A DNA stretch of 34,075 nt from Propionibacterium australiense (GTDB lineage Bacteria > Actinomycetota > Actinomycetes > Propionibacteriales > Propionibacteriaceae): the NCBI RefSeq assembly GCF_003666605.1, contig NZ_RCIV01000026.1, positions 1 through 34,075 of the forward strand. The letters run 5' to 3'. Below are positions 7,431 through 15,403 of the stretch, in pieces. The first letter of the stretch is position 1. Each line of letters opens with the position of its first letter. The notes below the pieces were generated by a model. It saw nothing but the letters and a program-made list of their open reading frames with translations, did not search any database and was not told the origin of the DNA. The translations under genes were made by a program, and so were the position numbers.

Positions 7431-9671
7431 TCAGCCGCCGATTTGACCACCTCCGGCTGCACCGCCTTGAGCGCCACCGCCGTTGTTCGAGCCGCCCTGG
7501 TTGTTGTCATTGTTGTTCGAGTTTCCGGGATCGGTCCCGCCGCCACCGCTGTCACTGCCACCACTGCCGTTCTGGTCACCGGCCCCACCGGTGCCGCCGT
7601 TCGCCTCGCCTTGAGCCGTGCCCTGCGTGGGCTGAGCGGTCTGCGGCACGGTCGACTCCTCGGGCACCGTGGTCGGGTAGTAGTAGCTCTGCTGGCTCGA
7701 CGGCGCGTAGGTGGCGTTGTTGCCGGAGCCGGCGCCGATGTTGTTCAGCCCCGAGAAGTACTCGTAGCCCATGCCGCTGGTGGCCACCTCCATGTAGTCC
7801 TCCCAGGTGTCGGCCGGGTAGAGACCGGAGCTGAAGGAGCCGTACGGCGAGTACGGGTTGAGGTCGGCGTTGCCGTCGCCGGCGACGTACATGACAGCTG
7901 TCGAGACCTGCTTGGTGGCGCCGACGAACCAGGCCGAGATGGTCTCGGACTCGTTGTCGTCCTTGGTGCCGGTCTTGGCGATGACGTCGCGCCCGAGCTG
8001 CCCGGCCGTCGTGCCGGTGCCGCTCGTGACGACCGACTTGAGGGCGGTCTGGGCGTTCTGGGCGACGTTCTCGTCGATCTTCTGGGTGCCCGACGTGTCA
8101 CCGGTGTAGAGCGTCTCGCCGGTGGTGTCGGTGACACTCTGCACGACGTGGGTGGTGTTGGCCTTGCCGTCGTTGGCGATCGTCGCGAAACCGGTGGCGT
8201 TGGCCAGCGGGCTGACCTGGGCCGTGCCCAGGGCGATGCGGTTGTTGATGTCCCAGCCCTCGCCGGTGGGGATGCCCGCCGCGTTGGCCATGTCGATGAC
8301 CGACTGCGGGCCGTCCTCCATGGTCGTCACCAGGTCGGTGAAGGCGGTGTTCATCGAGTAGGAGGTGGCCTGCATGAGGGAGACGTTGCCGTAGTTGACG
8401 TTGGAGTCGTTGTGGACGACCACCGGATCGCCGACGGGGGTGAAGGTGCTGCCGTTGAGGGACGTGCCCAGCCCGTAGCCCTGTTCCAGGCCGGCGAGCA
8501 GCGCCCAGGCCTTGAAGGTGGACGCCGCCGGGCGGGCGGTGGTCGCCCAGTTGATCTGCGAGGTCAGGTAGTCGGGGCCGCCGTAGAGCGCGTAGACCTC
8601 GCCGGTGCCGACCGCCACCGAGGCGATGGCGACGTGCAGATCGGCCTCGGACAGCCCCGGGGTGGCGGCGTTCGCCACGGCCCGGGTCGTGTAGTTCTGG
8701 GCGGTCTCGACGGCGGCGTTCTGCATGGTCGAGTCGAACGTCGTGGTGACCTTCAGGCCGCCCCCGGAGATCTGCTCTTCGGTGAGACCGGCCTCGAGCA
8801 GTTCGCTCTGGACCATCGTCATGAGGAAGCCGCTGGGGCCGCCGTAGGTGTCGTCGGCGGCGACCGGCGCCGTCTCTGGCAGGGCGTCGTAGGCGGCGTC
8901 GTGGTCGGCCTGGCTGATGCTGCCGGCCTCGAGCATGCCGTCGAGCACGTACTGGTAGCGCTCGAGCAGCTGGGCCGCGGCCTCGTCGCCGTTGGACGGG
9001 TCGAGCGCGGAGGGGCTGTTGATGAGAGCAGACAGCATCGCGGACTGGGCCGGGTCCAGGGCGGCCGCGTTGGTGTCGAACCAGGTCTGGGCGGCCTGCT
9101 CGACACCGTAGGCGCCGCGCCCGAAGTAGACGGTGTTCAGGTAGCCGGTGAGGATCTCCTCCTTGGAGACCGTCTTGTTGATCTTGACCGCCAGCGCCAG
9201 TTCCTTGAGCTTGCGGCTCATCGTCTGGGCGCTGGTGAGGTAGCGGATCTTGATGTACTGCTGGGTGATCGTCGAACCGCTCTGCAGGTCCTGGCCACGG
9301 GCGATGGCCCACAGTGAGCGGATCATGCCCTTCGGCGAGATGCCGTGGTTGGTCCAGAAGGAGCGGTCCTCGGCCGCGATGACCGCGTTCTTGATGTTCT
9401 CGGACATGGCGGAGGACTCGACCTCGGTGCGGTTCTGCACCGAGAGCTCGCCGATCAGGGTCGTGCCGTCGCGGTAGTAGATGCTCGTCGTCTGCGTCGT
9501 GTAGTCCTCGTTGGGCTCGGGCAGCTTGACGGAGGCGTAGAAGATGCCCGACGCGATGAGGGCGAGGACGACGATCCCGGCCAGGACCATGCCGGCGATG
9601 GCGGCGATGCGTTTCTTGCCGCCCTTGCGGGGCTTGGCTTGACGGCGGGGAATGCTCTTCTTGTTAGCCAT
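7431..9671 (-). CDS. ponA: Bifunctional penicillin-binding protein 1A (transglycosylase/transpeptidase)
   Basis: 746 aa class A PBP that polymerises lipid II and cross-links peptidoglycan at the outer face of the membrane. A basic N-terminus (MANKKSIPRRQAKPRK) precedes one transmembrane helix (about 21-45). The GT51 domain shows AAEDRSFWTNHGIS, GSTITQQ, RKLKELALA and YFGRGAYG. The transpeptidase domain has STFK (about residue 381), SMN (about 439) and KTGT (about 565). The last ~70 residues are a Gly/Asn/Ser-rich low-complexity tail. The ATG at 9671 overlaps the end of the DUF5318 gene by 8 nt. An in-frame extension to 9725 lies inside that gene and is rejected. Confidence 0.95.
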   Translation of the reverse strand: MANKKSIPRRQAKPRKGGKKRIAAIAGMVLAGIVVLALIASGIFYASVKLPEPNEDYTTQTTSIYYRDGTTLIGELSVQNRTEVESSAMSENIKNAVIAAEDRSFWTNHGISPKGMIRSLWAIARGQDLQSGSTITQQYIKIRYLTSAQTMSRKLKELALAVKINKTVSKEEILTGYLNTVYFGRGAYGVEQAAQTWFDTNAAALDPAQSAMLSALINSPSALDPSNGDEAAAQLLERYQYVLDGMLEAGSISQADHDAAYDALPETAPVAADDTYGGPSGFLMTMVQSELLEAGLTEEQISGGGLKVTTTFDSTMQNAAVETAQNYTTRAVANAATPGLSEADLHVAIASVAVGTGEVYALYGGPDYLTSQINWATTARPAASTFKAWALLAGLEQGYGLGTSLNGSTFTPVGDPVVVHNDSNVNYGNVSLMQATSYSMNTAFTDLVTTMEDGPQSVIDMANAAGIPTGEGWDINNRIALGTAQVSPLANATGFATIANDGKANTTHVVQSVTDTTGETLYTGDTSGTQKIDENVAQNAQTALKSVVTSGTGTTAGQLGRDVIAKTGTKDDNESETISAWFVGATKQVSTAVMYVAGDGNADLNPYSPYGSFSSGLYPADTWEDYMEVATSGMGYEYFSGLNNIGAGSGNNATYAPSSQQSYYYPTTVPEESTVPQTAQPTQGTAQGEANGGTGGAGDQNGSGGSDSGGGGTDPGNSNNNDNNQGGSNNGGGAQGGAAGGGQIGG

Positions 9672-10083
9672 AGATGTCCTCAACTGTCTGCTGATGCCGC
9701 GGCGGGCGGCGTCGGCGGCCATCACCCAGCTTGTAGGCCGAGATCATGTAGTTCCATCCGCAGTCGGGGCAGACCTCGACCTCGCGGACGGTGAACTCGC
9801 CGAACTCGGTCTCCATCTCGTCCAGCTCGGCGGGCTGCTTGATGCGCCCCGAGAACTGTCCGAGCTGGTCGCCGAACACATAGTGCAGTACGTTCATGCG
9901 TTCGCCGGCACAGACCGGGCACTCGGCGTCGGACGGAACGCCGTGATGAAGGGCCGACCGGATGAGCAGCGGGTCCGCGTCACACGGGTCGGACTCCATC
10001 ATGGTGGCGTTGGGGCGCCGCATCGCCTCGAGCGTGGCCCGGCGCTGCAACGCGTAACTCACCACCTGACGTTGTGTCCGCAT
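9664..10083 (-). CDS. DUF5318 family protein (Rv0049-like), zinc-ribbon-like
   Basis: 139 aa protein starting MRTQRQVVSYALQRR, like actinobacterial DUF5318 proteins encoded just upstream of ponA (Rv0049). Two cysteine pairs, CPVC (about residues 55-58) and CPDC (about 106-109), suggest a metal-binding ribbon. The function is unknown; conserved linkage to ponA suggests a role connected to envelope synthesis (inference). The ATG at 10083 has a TACTCT -10 hexamer 7 nt upstream (10091-10096), giving a leaderless message; GGAGG directly before ATG is too close to serve as a normal ribosome binding site. It is the first gene of the DUF5318-ponA-GT87-PIG-V block. Confidence 0.85.
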   Translation of the reverse strand: MRTQRQVVSYALQRRATLEAMRRPNATMMESDPCDADPLLIRSALHHGVPSDAECPVCAGERMNVLHYVFGDQLGQFSGRIKQPAELDEMETEFGEFTVREVEVCPDCGWNYMISAYKLGDGRRRRPPRHQQTVEDIYG

Positions 10084-10090
10084 GCCTCCA

Positions 10091-10096
10091 AGAGTA
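10091..10096 (-). promoter_or_regulatory. -10 hexamer of a leaderless promoter for the DUF5318-ponA operon
   Basis: On the minus strand TACTCT ends 7 nt before the ATG at 10083. A TTGGCA lies 14 nt further upstream, somewhat short for a -35 box. Confidence 0.4.
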
Positions 10097-10254
10097 ACTG
10101 GACGGGCTGTGCCAAGGGACCTGGTGTCGCAGGACGTCACGCCGGACCGAAGGATCGCGCACAGGGGTGGGACGCGGGCGCAGCCCGCATGAGAGCCAGG
10201 GGCTACGCGGCATCGCACCGGCCAGCGGGTTCGGCGCGGGGCGGGCCCAGCCGC

Positions 10255-10260
10255 TACACT
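10255..10260 (+). promoter_or_regulatory. Likely -10 box of the tRNA-Ala gene
   Basis: TACACT at 10255-10260 lies 51 nt upstream of the mature tRNA. A TTCGGC about 19 nt further upstream could be the -35 element. Confidence 0.4.
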
Positions 10261-10311
10261 GTGAGGCGCCGTTCCGCGTGGCTGCCCGGCTGGGGTGGCC
10301 CGGCAGGCGAC

Positions 10312-10384
10312 GGGGCATTAGCTCAGTTGGTAGAGCGACGGCTTTGCAAGCCGTAGGTCAGGGGTTCGAGTCCCCTATGCTCCA
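10312..10384 (+). tRNA. tRNA-Ala (anticodon TGC)
   Basis: A complete 73-nt cloverleaf: the acceptor arm GGGGCAT pairs with ATGCTCC (one G-U pair), the D-arm contains AGCTCAGTTGGTAGAGC, the anticodon stem ACGGC/GCCGT encloses loop TTTGCAA with TGC at 10345-10347, and the T-arm contains GGTTCGAGTC. The discriminator is A at 10384. No CCA is encoded; it would be added post-transcriptionally. Confidence 0.97.
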
Positions 10385-10399
10385 CACTTTCCGCTTGGC

Positions 10400-10437
10400 C
10401 CTGCGTTCGTCGTGAAAAGACGCACAAGAAACGCAGG
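10400..10437. repeat. 38-bp palindromic repeat, copy 1
   Basis: An imperfect palindrome with arms starting CCTGCGTT and ending AACGCAGG, extendable to GGCCCTGCGT/ACGCAGGGCC (10397-10440), and a central GAAAAGACG. It shares length and layout with copies at 11533 and 18117. It sits between the 3' ends of tRNA-Ala (+) and the DUF362 gene (-), so it probably serves as a two-way terminator or REP-like element. Confidence 0.7.
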
Positions 10438-10450
10438 GCCAGCGATGAAG

Positions 10451-11449
10451 TCAGCTGCCGAATGGCACGATCCCCTCGACGGCATCGGCCGCGGTGATGC
10501 GCACATCGTCGTTGTCGATGTCGACGAGCACGTAGCGGTCGTTGCCCATGCCCAGCTCCTTCATATGGCTGAGCTGGCGCAGGCCGTGCCTCGACTCGAT
10601 GCGCTCGGTCAGGGCGCGGTTGTCGTCGGCCGGCATGGCGTAGACGAGGTCGATGCAGGCCTGGTCGACGGCGAGCATGTCCACCGAGGCGAGGATGCCG
10701 ACGTCGGGGGTGACGACCGGTTCGGCTCCCACGCCCTCGCAGTCGCAGGAGACCGACATGTTCCGCATGACGTTGACGAAGGTGATGCGGTGCCCGAAGT
10801 GGTCGATGACGGCCTTGGAGGACTCGGCCATGCGTTCCATGAACTCCTCCTCGCTGATCCCCCACTGATCACCACCAGGTGTGGCGTGGATCCAGGCCTT
10901 GCCGATCCGGCCGTCGGCGCAGCCGATGCCGATGTTCTTGTTCGAGCCGCCGAAACCGCCCTGGGCGTGCCCCTTGAAGTGGGTCAGGGCGACCAGCGAG
11001 TCGTAGTTGAGCAGATTGGCGCCCACCGACATCGCGTTGAACCACGTGCCGCCGCGCACCGGCAGCAGGGCGGTGCCGTACTCGTCGAGGATGTCCACGG
11101 GCGCGAAGGTCCAGCCGTTGACCTCCAGGGTCTCGCGGTGCTGCTCGGTGGTGAAGCGGCTGCCTGCGTAGTAGGTGTTCGTCTCGACCAGGTTGGCCCT
11201 GGGCAGGTCCTGCTCGACGAGTTCCTGCGCCCAGGGCCGTGGGAGGATGTTCGGGCCGTCCTTCTCGCCGGTGTGTACCTTGACGCCGACCTTGCCGGTG
11301 ATGGCGCCGGCGACCCGGGCGTAGGCCCTGCGCAGCCCGGTGGCGGACAGGTCGCGGGTGAAGTAGACGACGGACTCGTTGCCGTCGCGCTGGTCATAGG
11401 GCAGGTAGGTGTTCCCGCCAGTACCGGGAACCGGGTTTCCGTCAGTCAT
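10451..11449 (-). CDS. DUF362 domain-containing protein
   Basis: 332 aa protein matching the DUF362 family: VVYFTRDLSATGLRRAYARV, GKVGVKVHTGEKDGPNILPRP, TNTYYAGSRFTTEQHRE, ALTHFKGHAQGGFGGSNKNIGIGC (split over about residues 150-180) and the late DMLAVDQACIDLV region. Some family members carry a ferredoxin-like 4Fe-4S domain, but no CxxCxxC motif is present here. The biochemical role is unknown. No signal peptide is seen. The ATG at 11449 is preceded by GGAG at 5-nt spacing. It appears monocistronic, with a 38-bp repeat on either side and an inverted repeat upstream. Confidence 0.85.
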   Translation of the reverse strand: MTDGNPVPGTGGNTYLPYDQRDGNESVVYFTRDLSATGLRRAYARVAGAITGKVGVKVHTGEKDGPNILPRPWAQELVEQDLPRANLVETNTYYAGSRFTTEQHRETLEVNGWTFAPVDILDEYGTALLPVRGGTWFNAMSVGANLLNYDSLVALTHFKGHAQGGFGGSNKNIGIGCADGRIGKAWIHATPGGDQWGISEEEFMERMAESSKAVIDHFGHRITFVNVMRNMSVSCDCEGVGAEPVVTPDVGILASVDMLAVDQACIDLVYAMPADDNRALTERIESRHGLRQLSHMKELGMGNDRYVLVDIDNDDVRITAADAVEGIVPFGS

Positions 11450-11475
11450 GGTGACTCCAATCCGCTGCGCTCCAC

Positions 11476-11518
11476 TGAATCGTCACTGACTCAGGAACAG
11501 GGGTGAGGGGACGATTCA
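11476..11518 (-). promoter_or_regulatory. 9-bp inverted repeat upstream of the DUF362 gene
   Basis: TGAATCGTC at 11476-11484 and GACGATTCA at 11510-11518 are perfect complements separated by 25 nt. They lie 27-69 nt before the ATG, where a repressor could bind two half-sites or an mRNA leader hairpin could form. No good -10/-35 pair could be assigned, so the role is open. Confidence 0.4.
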
Positions 11519-11532
11519 ACGCTACCCCTTGT

Positions 11533-11570
11533 CCTGCGCATCATGCGAGAAGACCAACGAGAACCGCAGG
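11533..11570. repeat. 38-bp palindromic repeat, copy 2
   Basis: Same length and ends (CCTGCG...CGCAGG) as copies 1 and 3 with more internal divergence. Perfect 10-bp arms TTGTCCTGCG/CGCAGGACAA span 11529-11574. It lies between the start of the DUF362 gene and the end of the surface-protein gene, both on the minus strand. Confidence 0.65.
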
Positions 11571-11636
11571 ACAACCGGCGCTGCTGACGGCGCGTCGCAC
11601 CCTGCGGTCCGGCAATGAGTCGTGGGCAGGGACACG

Positions 11637-11675
11637 AGAAGGTCTCCGCCACAGGACAGGTGGCGGAGACCTTCT
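11637..11675 (-). terminator. Strong terminator of the surface-protein gene
   Basis: Perfect 16-bp arms (AGAAGGTCTCCGCCAC at 11637-11652, GTGGCGGAGACCTTCT at 11660-11675) with a 7-nt loop, 28 nt downstream of the stop at 11704. On the minus strand the stem ends in CTTCTC, a short pyrimidine run. Confidence 0.85.
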
Positions 11676-11703
11676 TCTCGTTCAGGCGTTCGTCGATGTC
11701 GAC

Positions 11704-13011
11704 TCAGACGCGGTTGCGGCGCCTGGCCAGGATCGAGCCGCTGGCCGCTGCAGCGATGACCGCGATGCCGGCGATGGGCAGGACTGCACCGGCGCCGGTC
11801 CGGGGCAGGCTGCTGGGCCGCGCGGACGAGGACTTCGTGGAGCTGCTGGAGCTGGAGGACGAGGACGGGGCCGTCGTGCTGCTGCTCTGCTCCGGAGCCG
11901 CCACCGAAGAGGAGGAGTCATCCGAGGACTCGGTCGAGCTCTGCGAGCTCGAGTTGTCAGAAGACGTGCTCGAGGGCTCGGACGACGTGGCCGAGTCGGA
12001 GGAGGTCGAGGACGTCGAACTCTCGGACTGGTTCGAGGACTCCGTGGACGATGCGGACTCCGACGTTGTATTCGTGGACTCCGACGAGGTGCTGGAGACG
12101 TCCGAGGACGAACTCGACGATTCGTTCGAGACGTTCGTGGACTCCGACGACGTGGACGAGGACTCGGTGGACTCGGACGAGGTGCTCACCGAGGAGGACT
12201 GTGAAGAATCCTGCGAGGTCTCATTGGAGGCGTTGGTGGACTCGGACGAGGACGTCGAGCTCTCGGGCTGGTTCGAGCTCTCGGACTGGCAGGTGCGCTG
12301 GCACGACTGGTCGGCCGCAGACTCGGACGGTGCGGCCGAGGGCGCAGCCGAGGAGTCGCCGAGATCACAGGGGCGCGAGACGAGCGAGACGGTGACGTTC
12401 AGTTCGGCCTCCAGAACGGTGACGCTCTCCTCCTTGACCTGCGTGCTGGACCCGTCCTTGGCGCAGTAGATGACCCGTCCGTCACCGACGTAGACGGCAA
12501 CGACCTCGATACTCGCGAAGAACTCGGCGCTGCTCTGGTTCGTGGCGAACTGCCCCTTCTTGGAGAAGGACAGCACGTCACCCAGCTGATAGTCCTGAGC
12601 GATGTCCTGCCAGGTGTCCTCGTGCTCGTAGAGCCAGCGGGCGAGCTGGGCCGCGTAGGACTCGCTGCTGTGCTGCGAGGACTCCACGTTCTCGCTCACC
12701 CGCGCACTGGTGTCGGTACGCACGCTGCGGCTGTCCTTGTCGTAGTACGAGCCCTCGAGGACCTTACCGAGGAAGCAGTCGCGCTCGGACTGACTCAGGT
12801 CAGCGCTGGCGTCCATGAAGCTTCTGGCGCGGTCCACCTCCTTCTGGGCCGCCTCGGTGTCAACCTGCGTACTCGCGTGGTCCTTCACATCGAGCTGGGT
12901 GGTGTTGTCGCCCCCGCCCGATGCGCTGCAGTCCGTTGGGCATGCGTAGGCGGTGGAGGGAATGAGCAGGGCTGCTGCACACACGAGGGCAGCAGGGATC
13001 GACTTCTTCAT
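11704..13011 (-). CDS. LPXTG-anchored surface protein with Ser-rich stalk
   Basis: 435 aa. A signal peptide (MKKSIPAALVCAAALLIPS, cleavage near AYA) is followed by a ~190-residue globular domain with conserved cysteines (ERDCFLGKV, GRVIYC, SRPC). A long Ser/Thr-rich stalk with recurring SSESTN units (about residues 215-395) follows, then LPRTG, a hydrophobic helix and the basic tail RRRNRV: a sortase substrate attached to peptidoglycan. GDVLSFSKK followed by VVAVYVGDGRVIYC resembles the NlpC/P60/CHAP beta-core, but the usual His is Val, so catalysis is doubtful. AAGGAG lies upstream of the ATG. It is a tandem paralogue of the gene at 13490. Confidence 0.85.
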   Translation of the reverse strand: MKKSIPAALVCAAALLIPSTAYACPTDCSASGGGDNTTQLDVKDHASTQVDTEAAQKEVDRARSFMDASADLSQSERDCFLGKVLEGSYYDKDSRSVRTDTSARVSENVESSQHSSESYAAQLARWLYEHEDTWQDIAQDYQLGDVLSFSKKGQFATNQSSAEFFASIEVVAVYVGDGRVIYCAKDGSSTQVKEESVTVLEAELNVTVSLVSRPCDLGDSSAAPSAAPSESAADQSCQRTCQSESSNQPESSTSSSESTNASNETSQDSSQSSSVSTSSESTESSSTSSESTNVSNESSSSSSDVSSTSSESTNTTSESASSTESSNQSESSTSSTSSDSATSSEPSSTSSDNSSSQSSTESSDDSSSSVAAPEQSSSTTAPSSSSSSSSSTKSSSARPSSLPRTGAGAVLPIAGIAVIAAAASGSILARRRNRV

Positions 13012-13061
13012 GTAGAAAGCTCCTTGGGGTATAGGCGCTCCACTAAGGGGGGCAGAACTCG

Positions 13062-13067
13062 ATTGTA
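13062..13067 (-). promoter_or_regulatory. -10 hexamer for the LPXTG protein gene
   Basis: TACAAT on the minus strand, with a weak TGGACC 17 nt further upstream as possible -35. The leader would be about 45 nt and includes the AAGGAG ribosome binding site. Confidence 0.4.
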
Positions 13068-13218
13068 GGGGGAAGCAAGGGCATGGTCCATCGCCTGTCC
13101 AGAACTTGCCATCGGCGCGAGCGCGCGGGGAACCAAGCCATGGCGGTCCCGTCACAACGCATCCGAGGAGGCCACGAGACACCATGCACGCTAGTGAACG
13201 ACCAGTTGGGGGTCAGGA

Positions 13219-13254
13219 CCAGGGCCCCGCCCCGAATTCGGGACGGGGCCCTGG
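13219..13254. terminator. 36-bp near-perfect palindrome
   Basis: Arms CCAGGGCCCCG and CGGGGCCCTGG flank an inner CCCGAATTCGGG; only one position pair breaks the symmetry. As RNA it would form a very stable hairpin. It is about 235 nt downstream of the stop at 13490 and about 210 nt upstream of the next start on the minus strand. It could terminate transcription or be a protein-binding site; no U-tract follows. Confidence 0.5.
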
Positions 13255-13489
13255 AGTCGGCCACGGTTCGCGACAGCTCTACGGCAAGAGACACAGAAAA
13301 TGAGGTGAGCCGTCTCCGATTGGCCGGCCCTTCACACACCCCTCCTCGACTCGCGCCTCGGAATCAGACCCGGGCTAGAGAACCATCAGACCGGAGATGG
13401 CCCGATTCATCCTCTGGTCTTACCACCCTGGGATGGTGTGCGAGAACAACTCCGACCATCGCTTCAGCGGGCACGGGGCACTCGACAAC

Positions 13490-14278
13490 TCACTCCCACC
13501 AGTCATCACACTCGGGCCAGTCGTTGTCATCGCATCCCGACGTGCCGTCGCTCTTCTCAGACTCCTTCGTGGGGGTCGAGGAGGGCTGCTCACTCGGCGT
13601 CTTGTCCGGCTTCGAGGACGAGTCGCCGTTGTCGCAGGGACGCGAGACGAGCGAGATGGTGACGTTCAGCTCGGCCTCCAGGACGGCGATGCTCTCCTCC
13701 TTGATCTGCGTGCTGGACCCGTCGTTGGCGCAGTAGATGACCCGTCCGTCACCGACGTAGATGGCCACGACCGTGACGGTTGAGAAGAACTCGGCGCTGC
13801 TCTGGTGCGTGGCGAACTGCCCCTTCTTGGAGAAGGAGAGCACGTCGCCGACCTGGTAGCTGTGGGAGCCGCTGCTCCACCAGCTGTCCTCGTGCTCGTA
13901 GAGCCAGTAGGAGAACTCGGAGGCCTTGAAGCCGCCGTGCGAGAAGTGATCGAGTTCGGTGCTCTTGTTGACCCGCGCGCTGTGGTCGGTGCGGATGGTG
14001 CGGCTGCCCTTGTCGTAGTAGGAGCCCTGGAGCACCTTGCCGAGGAAGCAGTCGCGCTCGGACTGGCTCAGGTGCGCGTTGGCGTCCTTGAAGCTCCGGG
14101 CATGATCGACTTCCTTCTGGGCCATCCACGTGTCGGTCTTCGTGCTCGCGTGGTTCTTCACGTCGACCTTGGTGTGGTCGGCCGACCAGTCGCAGCCCGC
14201 AGGACACGCCGAGGCGGTGGAGGGGATGAGCAGGGCCGCCGTTGCGCACGCAAGGGCGGCGGGGATGGACTTCTTCAC
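13490..14278 (-). CDS. Secreted paralogue of the LPXTG surface protein, no anchor
   Basis: 262 aa. A signal peptide (KKSIPAALACATAALLIPS, ending near ASA) precedes the same ~190-residue cysteine-containing domain as the 11704 gene (ERDCFLGKVLQGSYYDK, VGDVLSFSKKGQFATHQSSA, VVAIYVGDGRVIYC, SRPC). After it comes a short Lys/Ser/Pro-rich linker and an acidic Trp-rich end (CDDNDWPECDDWWE) instead of a stalk and LPXTG. It should be released or held non-covalently. The GTG at 14278 with AAGGAG upstream was chosen over an in-frame extension to 14380 that would precede the signal peptide. I do not recognise a named family. Confidence 0.75.
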   Translation of the reverse strand: MKKSIPAALACATAALLIPSTASACPAGCDWSADHTKVDVKNHASTKTDTWMAQKEVDHARSFKDANAHLSQSERDCFLGKVLQGSYYDKGSRTIRTDHSARVNKSTELDHFSHGGFKASEFSYWLYEHEDSWWSSGSHSYQVGDVLSFSKKGQFATHQSSAEFFSTVTVVAIYVGDGRVIYCANDGSSTQIKEESIAVLEAELNVTISLVSRPCDNGDSSSKPDKTPSEQPSSTPTKESEKSDGTSGCDDNDWPECDDWWE

Positions 14279-14767
14279 GAGAAAACTCCTTGTGATCGTA
14301 GGTATTCCCATTGGGGATGGGCACAAAGAGGTTCCCACAGATTCGGGGACATGGGAAGAAGCACCCACCAACCCGCTCACGAGGCGAGCACCCCTCCCCG
14401 GATCCCACCAAGGCAGTGATTCACCTTGTGAAACTGGGAATTACCAGGACAACCCCGAACCTGTCCACGGAATCACCCTGAGCTCGCAGAGCATGCTCCG
14501 AGCACACAGCAGGGCCCACCGCGGGACCCGTCCTGAGCGAGCCCCACGGCGGGCCCGGGCGCGGCCGGCGACCCTCAGCGGACCCTGAGTCCTGCTCACC
14601 AATCAACGCATGCCACCAGCACTCGATGACAACACCCCGGATCATCAACGGCAGGTGCACTGAGTCGCGCCGGGCCCGCAGCCAGAACCTCGGCCGTCGG
14701 GGCTACCGACGAGTAACGAGAACACGGCACCAGGTGACCGCGACCACTCGGCCGAGCTGCTCCTGGG
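14279..14767. other. 489-bp intergenic region
   Basis: Holds the leader of the secreted protein gene (AAGGAG near 14284; possible -10 TACGAT on the minus strand near 14296) and the end of the oxidoreductase gene. The remainder shows no credible coding sequence. Confidence 0.4.
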
Positions 14768-15403
14768 TCACTTGCGAACGACGCTGATGCGCTCGCGGCT
14801 GTGCGTGCCCGACTCGATCTCGTCGACCACGGCGATCGCGTAGTCGGCGTACGAGATGACCGACTCGCCGCGCTCGTTGAGGGTGAGTTCCTCGCCGCCC
14901 ACGATGTACTTGCCGCTGCGCTCTCCGTCGGCCTGGAAGTCGGCGGCCGGTGAGACGTAGACCCAGTCCACGTCCGAGCGCTTCCGCAGGTCGGCCAGTG
15001 CGGCGCCCATCGCCGCCGCAAGCGGCTTGAAGGACTCCGGGAAGTCCGGCCCGTCGCAGACCTGGGCGGTGTGCTCCGGGTTGGTGTAGAGCGAGCCCGC
15101 GCCACCGACGACGACGAGGCGCGTCGGCGTACCGGACAGCACGTCGCACAGGTGGGCGAGCGTGGTCGAGTGCTGCGGCAGGGTCTCGGGCGCCCAAGCG
15201 CCGAAGGCGTCCACGACGGCGTCGAAACCGGCCAGCTCCTTGGCGGTCAGGTCGAAGATGTCCTTGACGAGGCCGCTGGGGGCCACCGTCTGGTTGGCCG
15301 ATCGGGTCACAGCGGTGACGTCGTGGTCACGCCGGACGGCCTCTTCGACGATGAGCCGGCCGGCCTTGCCGTTGGCCGCGACGACGGCGATCCTCTTGGT
15401 CAT
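14768..15403 (-). CDS. NAD(P)H-binding oxidoreductase (SDR-like, YwnB/YwnB-type)
   Basis: 211 aa atypical short-chain-dehydrogenase-like protein with an N-terminal Rossmann fold: IAVVAANGKAGRLIVEEAVRR (glycine motif ANGKAG), then DIFDLTAKELAGFDAVVDAFG, RLVVVGGAGSLY and WVYVSPAADF. There is no canonical YxxxK pair, as expected for the NAD(P)-binding PF13460 group rather than classical SDRs. Redox or quinone stress roles are usual for such genes next to HxlR regulators (inference). The ATG is preceded by AGGAG. It is divergent from the HxlR gene at 15548 and probably under its control. Confidence 0.8.
   Translation of the reverse strand: MTKRIAVVAANGKAGRLIVEEAVRRDHDVTAVTRSANQTVAPSGLVKDIFDLTAKELAGFDAVVDAFGAWAPETLPQHSTTLAHLCDVLSGTPTRLVVVGGAGSLYTNPEHTAQVCDGPDFPESFKPLAAAMGAALADLRKRSDVDWVYVSPAADFQADGERSGKYIVGGEELTLNERGESVISYADYAIAVVDEIESGTHSRERISVVRK

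Larger units (their letters stand above)
13012..13489. other. 478-bp intergenic region between the two paralogous genes
   Basis: Contains a likely -10 (TACAAT on the minus strand, 13062-13067) about 50 nt before the surface-protein start, and a large palindrome at 13219-13254. No credible gene is seen on either strand. Confidence 0.5.

Noticed and set aside
7179-9317. A 712-aa plus-strand gene opposite ponA
   Set aside because: Composition is Gly/Val/Arg-rich without domains; the minus strand encodes a clear class A PBP.
9671-9725. Longer N-terminus for PonA
   Set aside because: It would lie inside the DUF5318 gene; the ATG at 9671 gives the normal basic start before the membrane helix.
10451-11449. 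An iron-sulfur (4Fe-4S) DUF362 protein
   Set aside because: Only isolated cysteines are present; no CxxCxxCxxxC motif.
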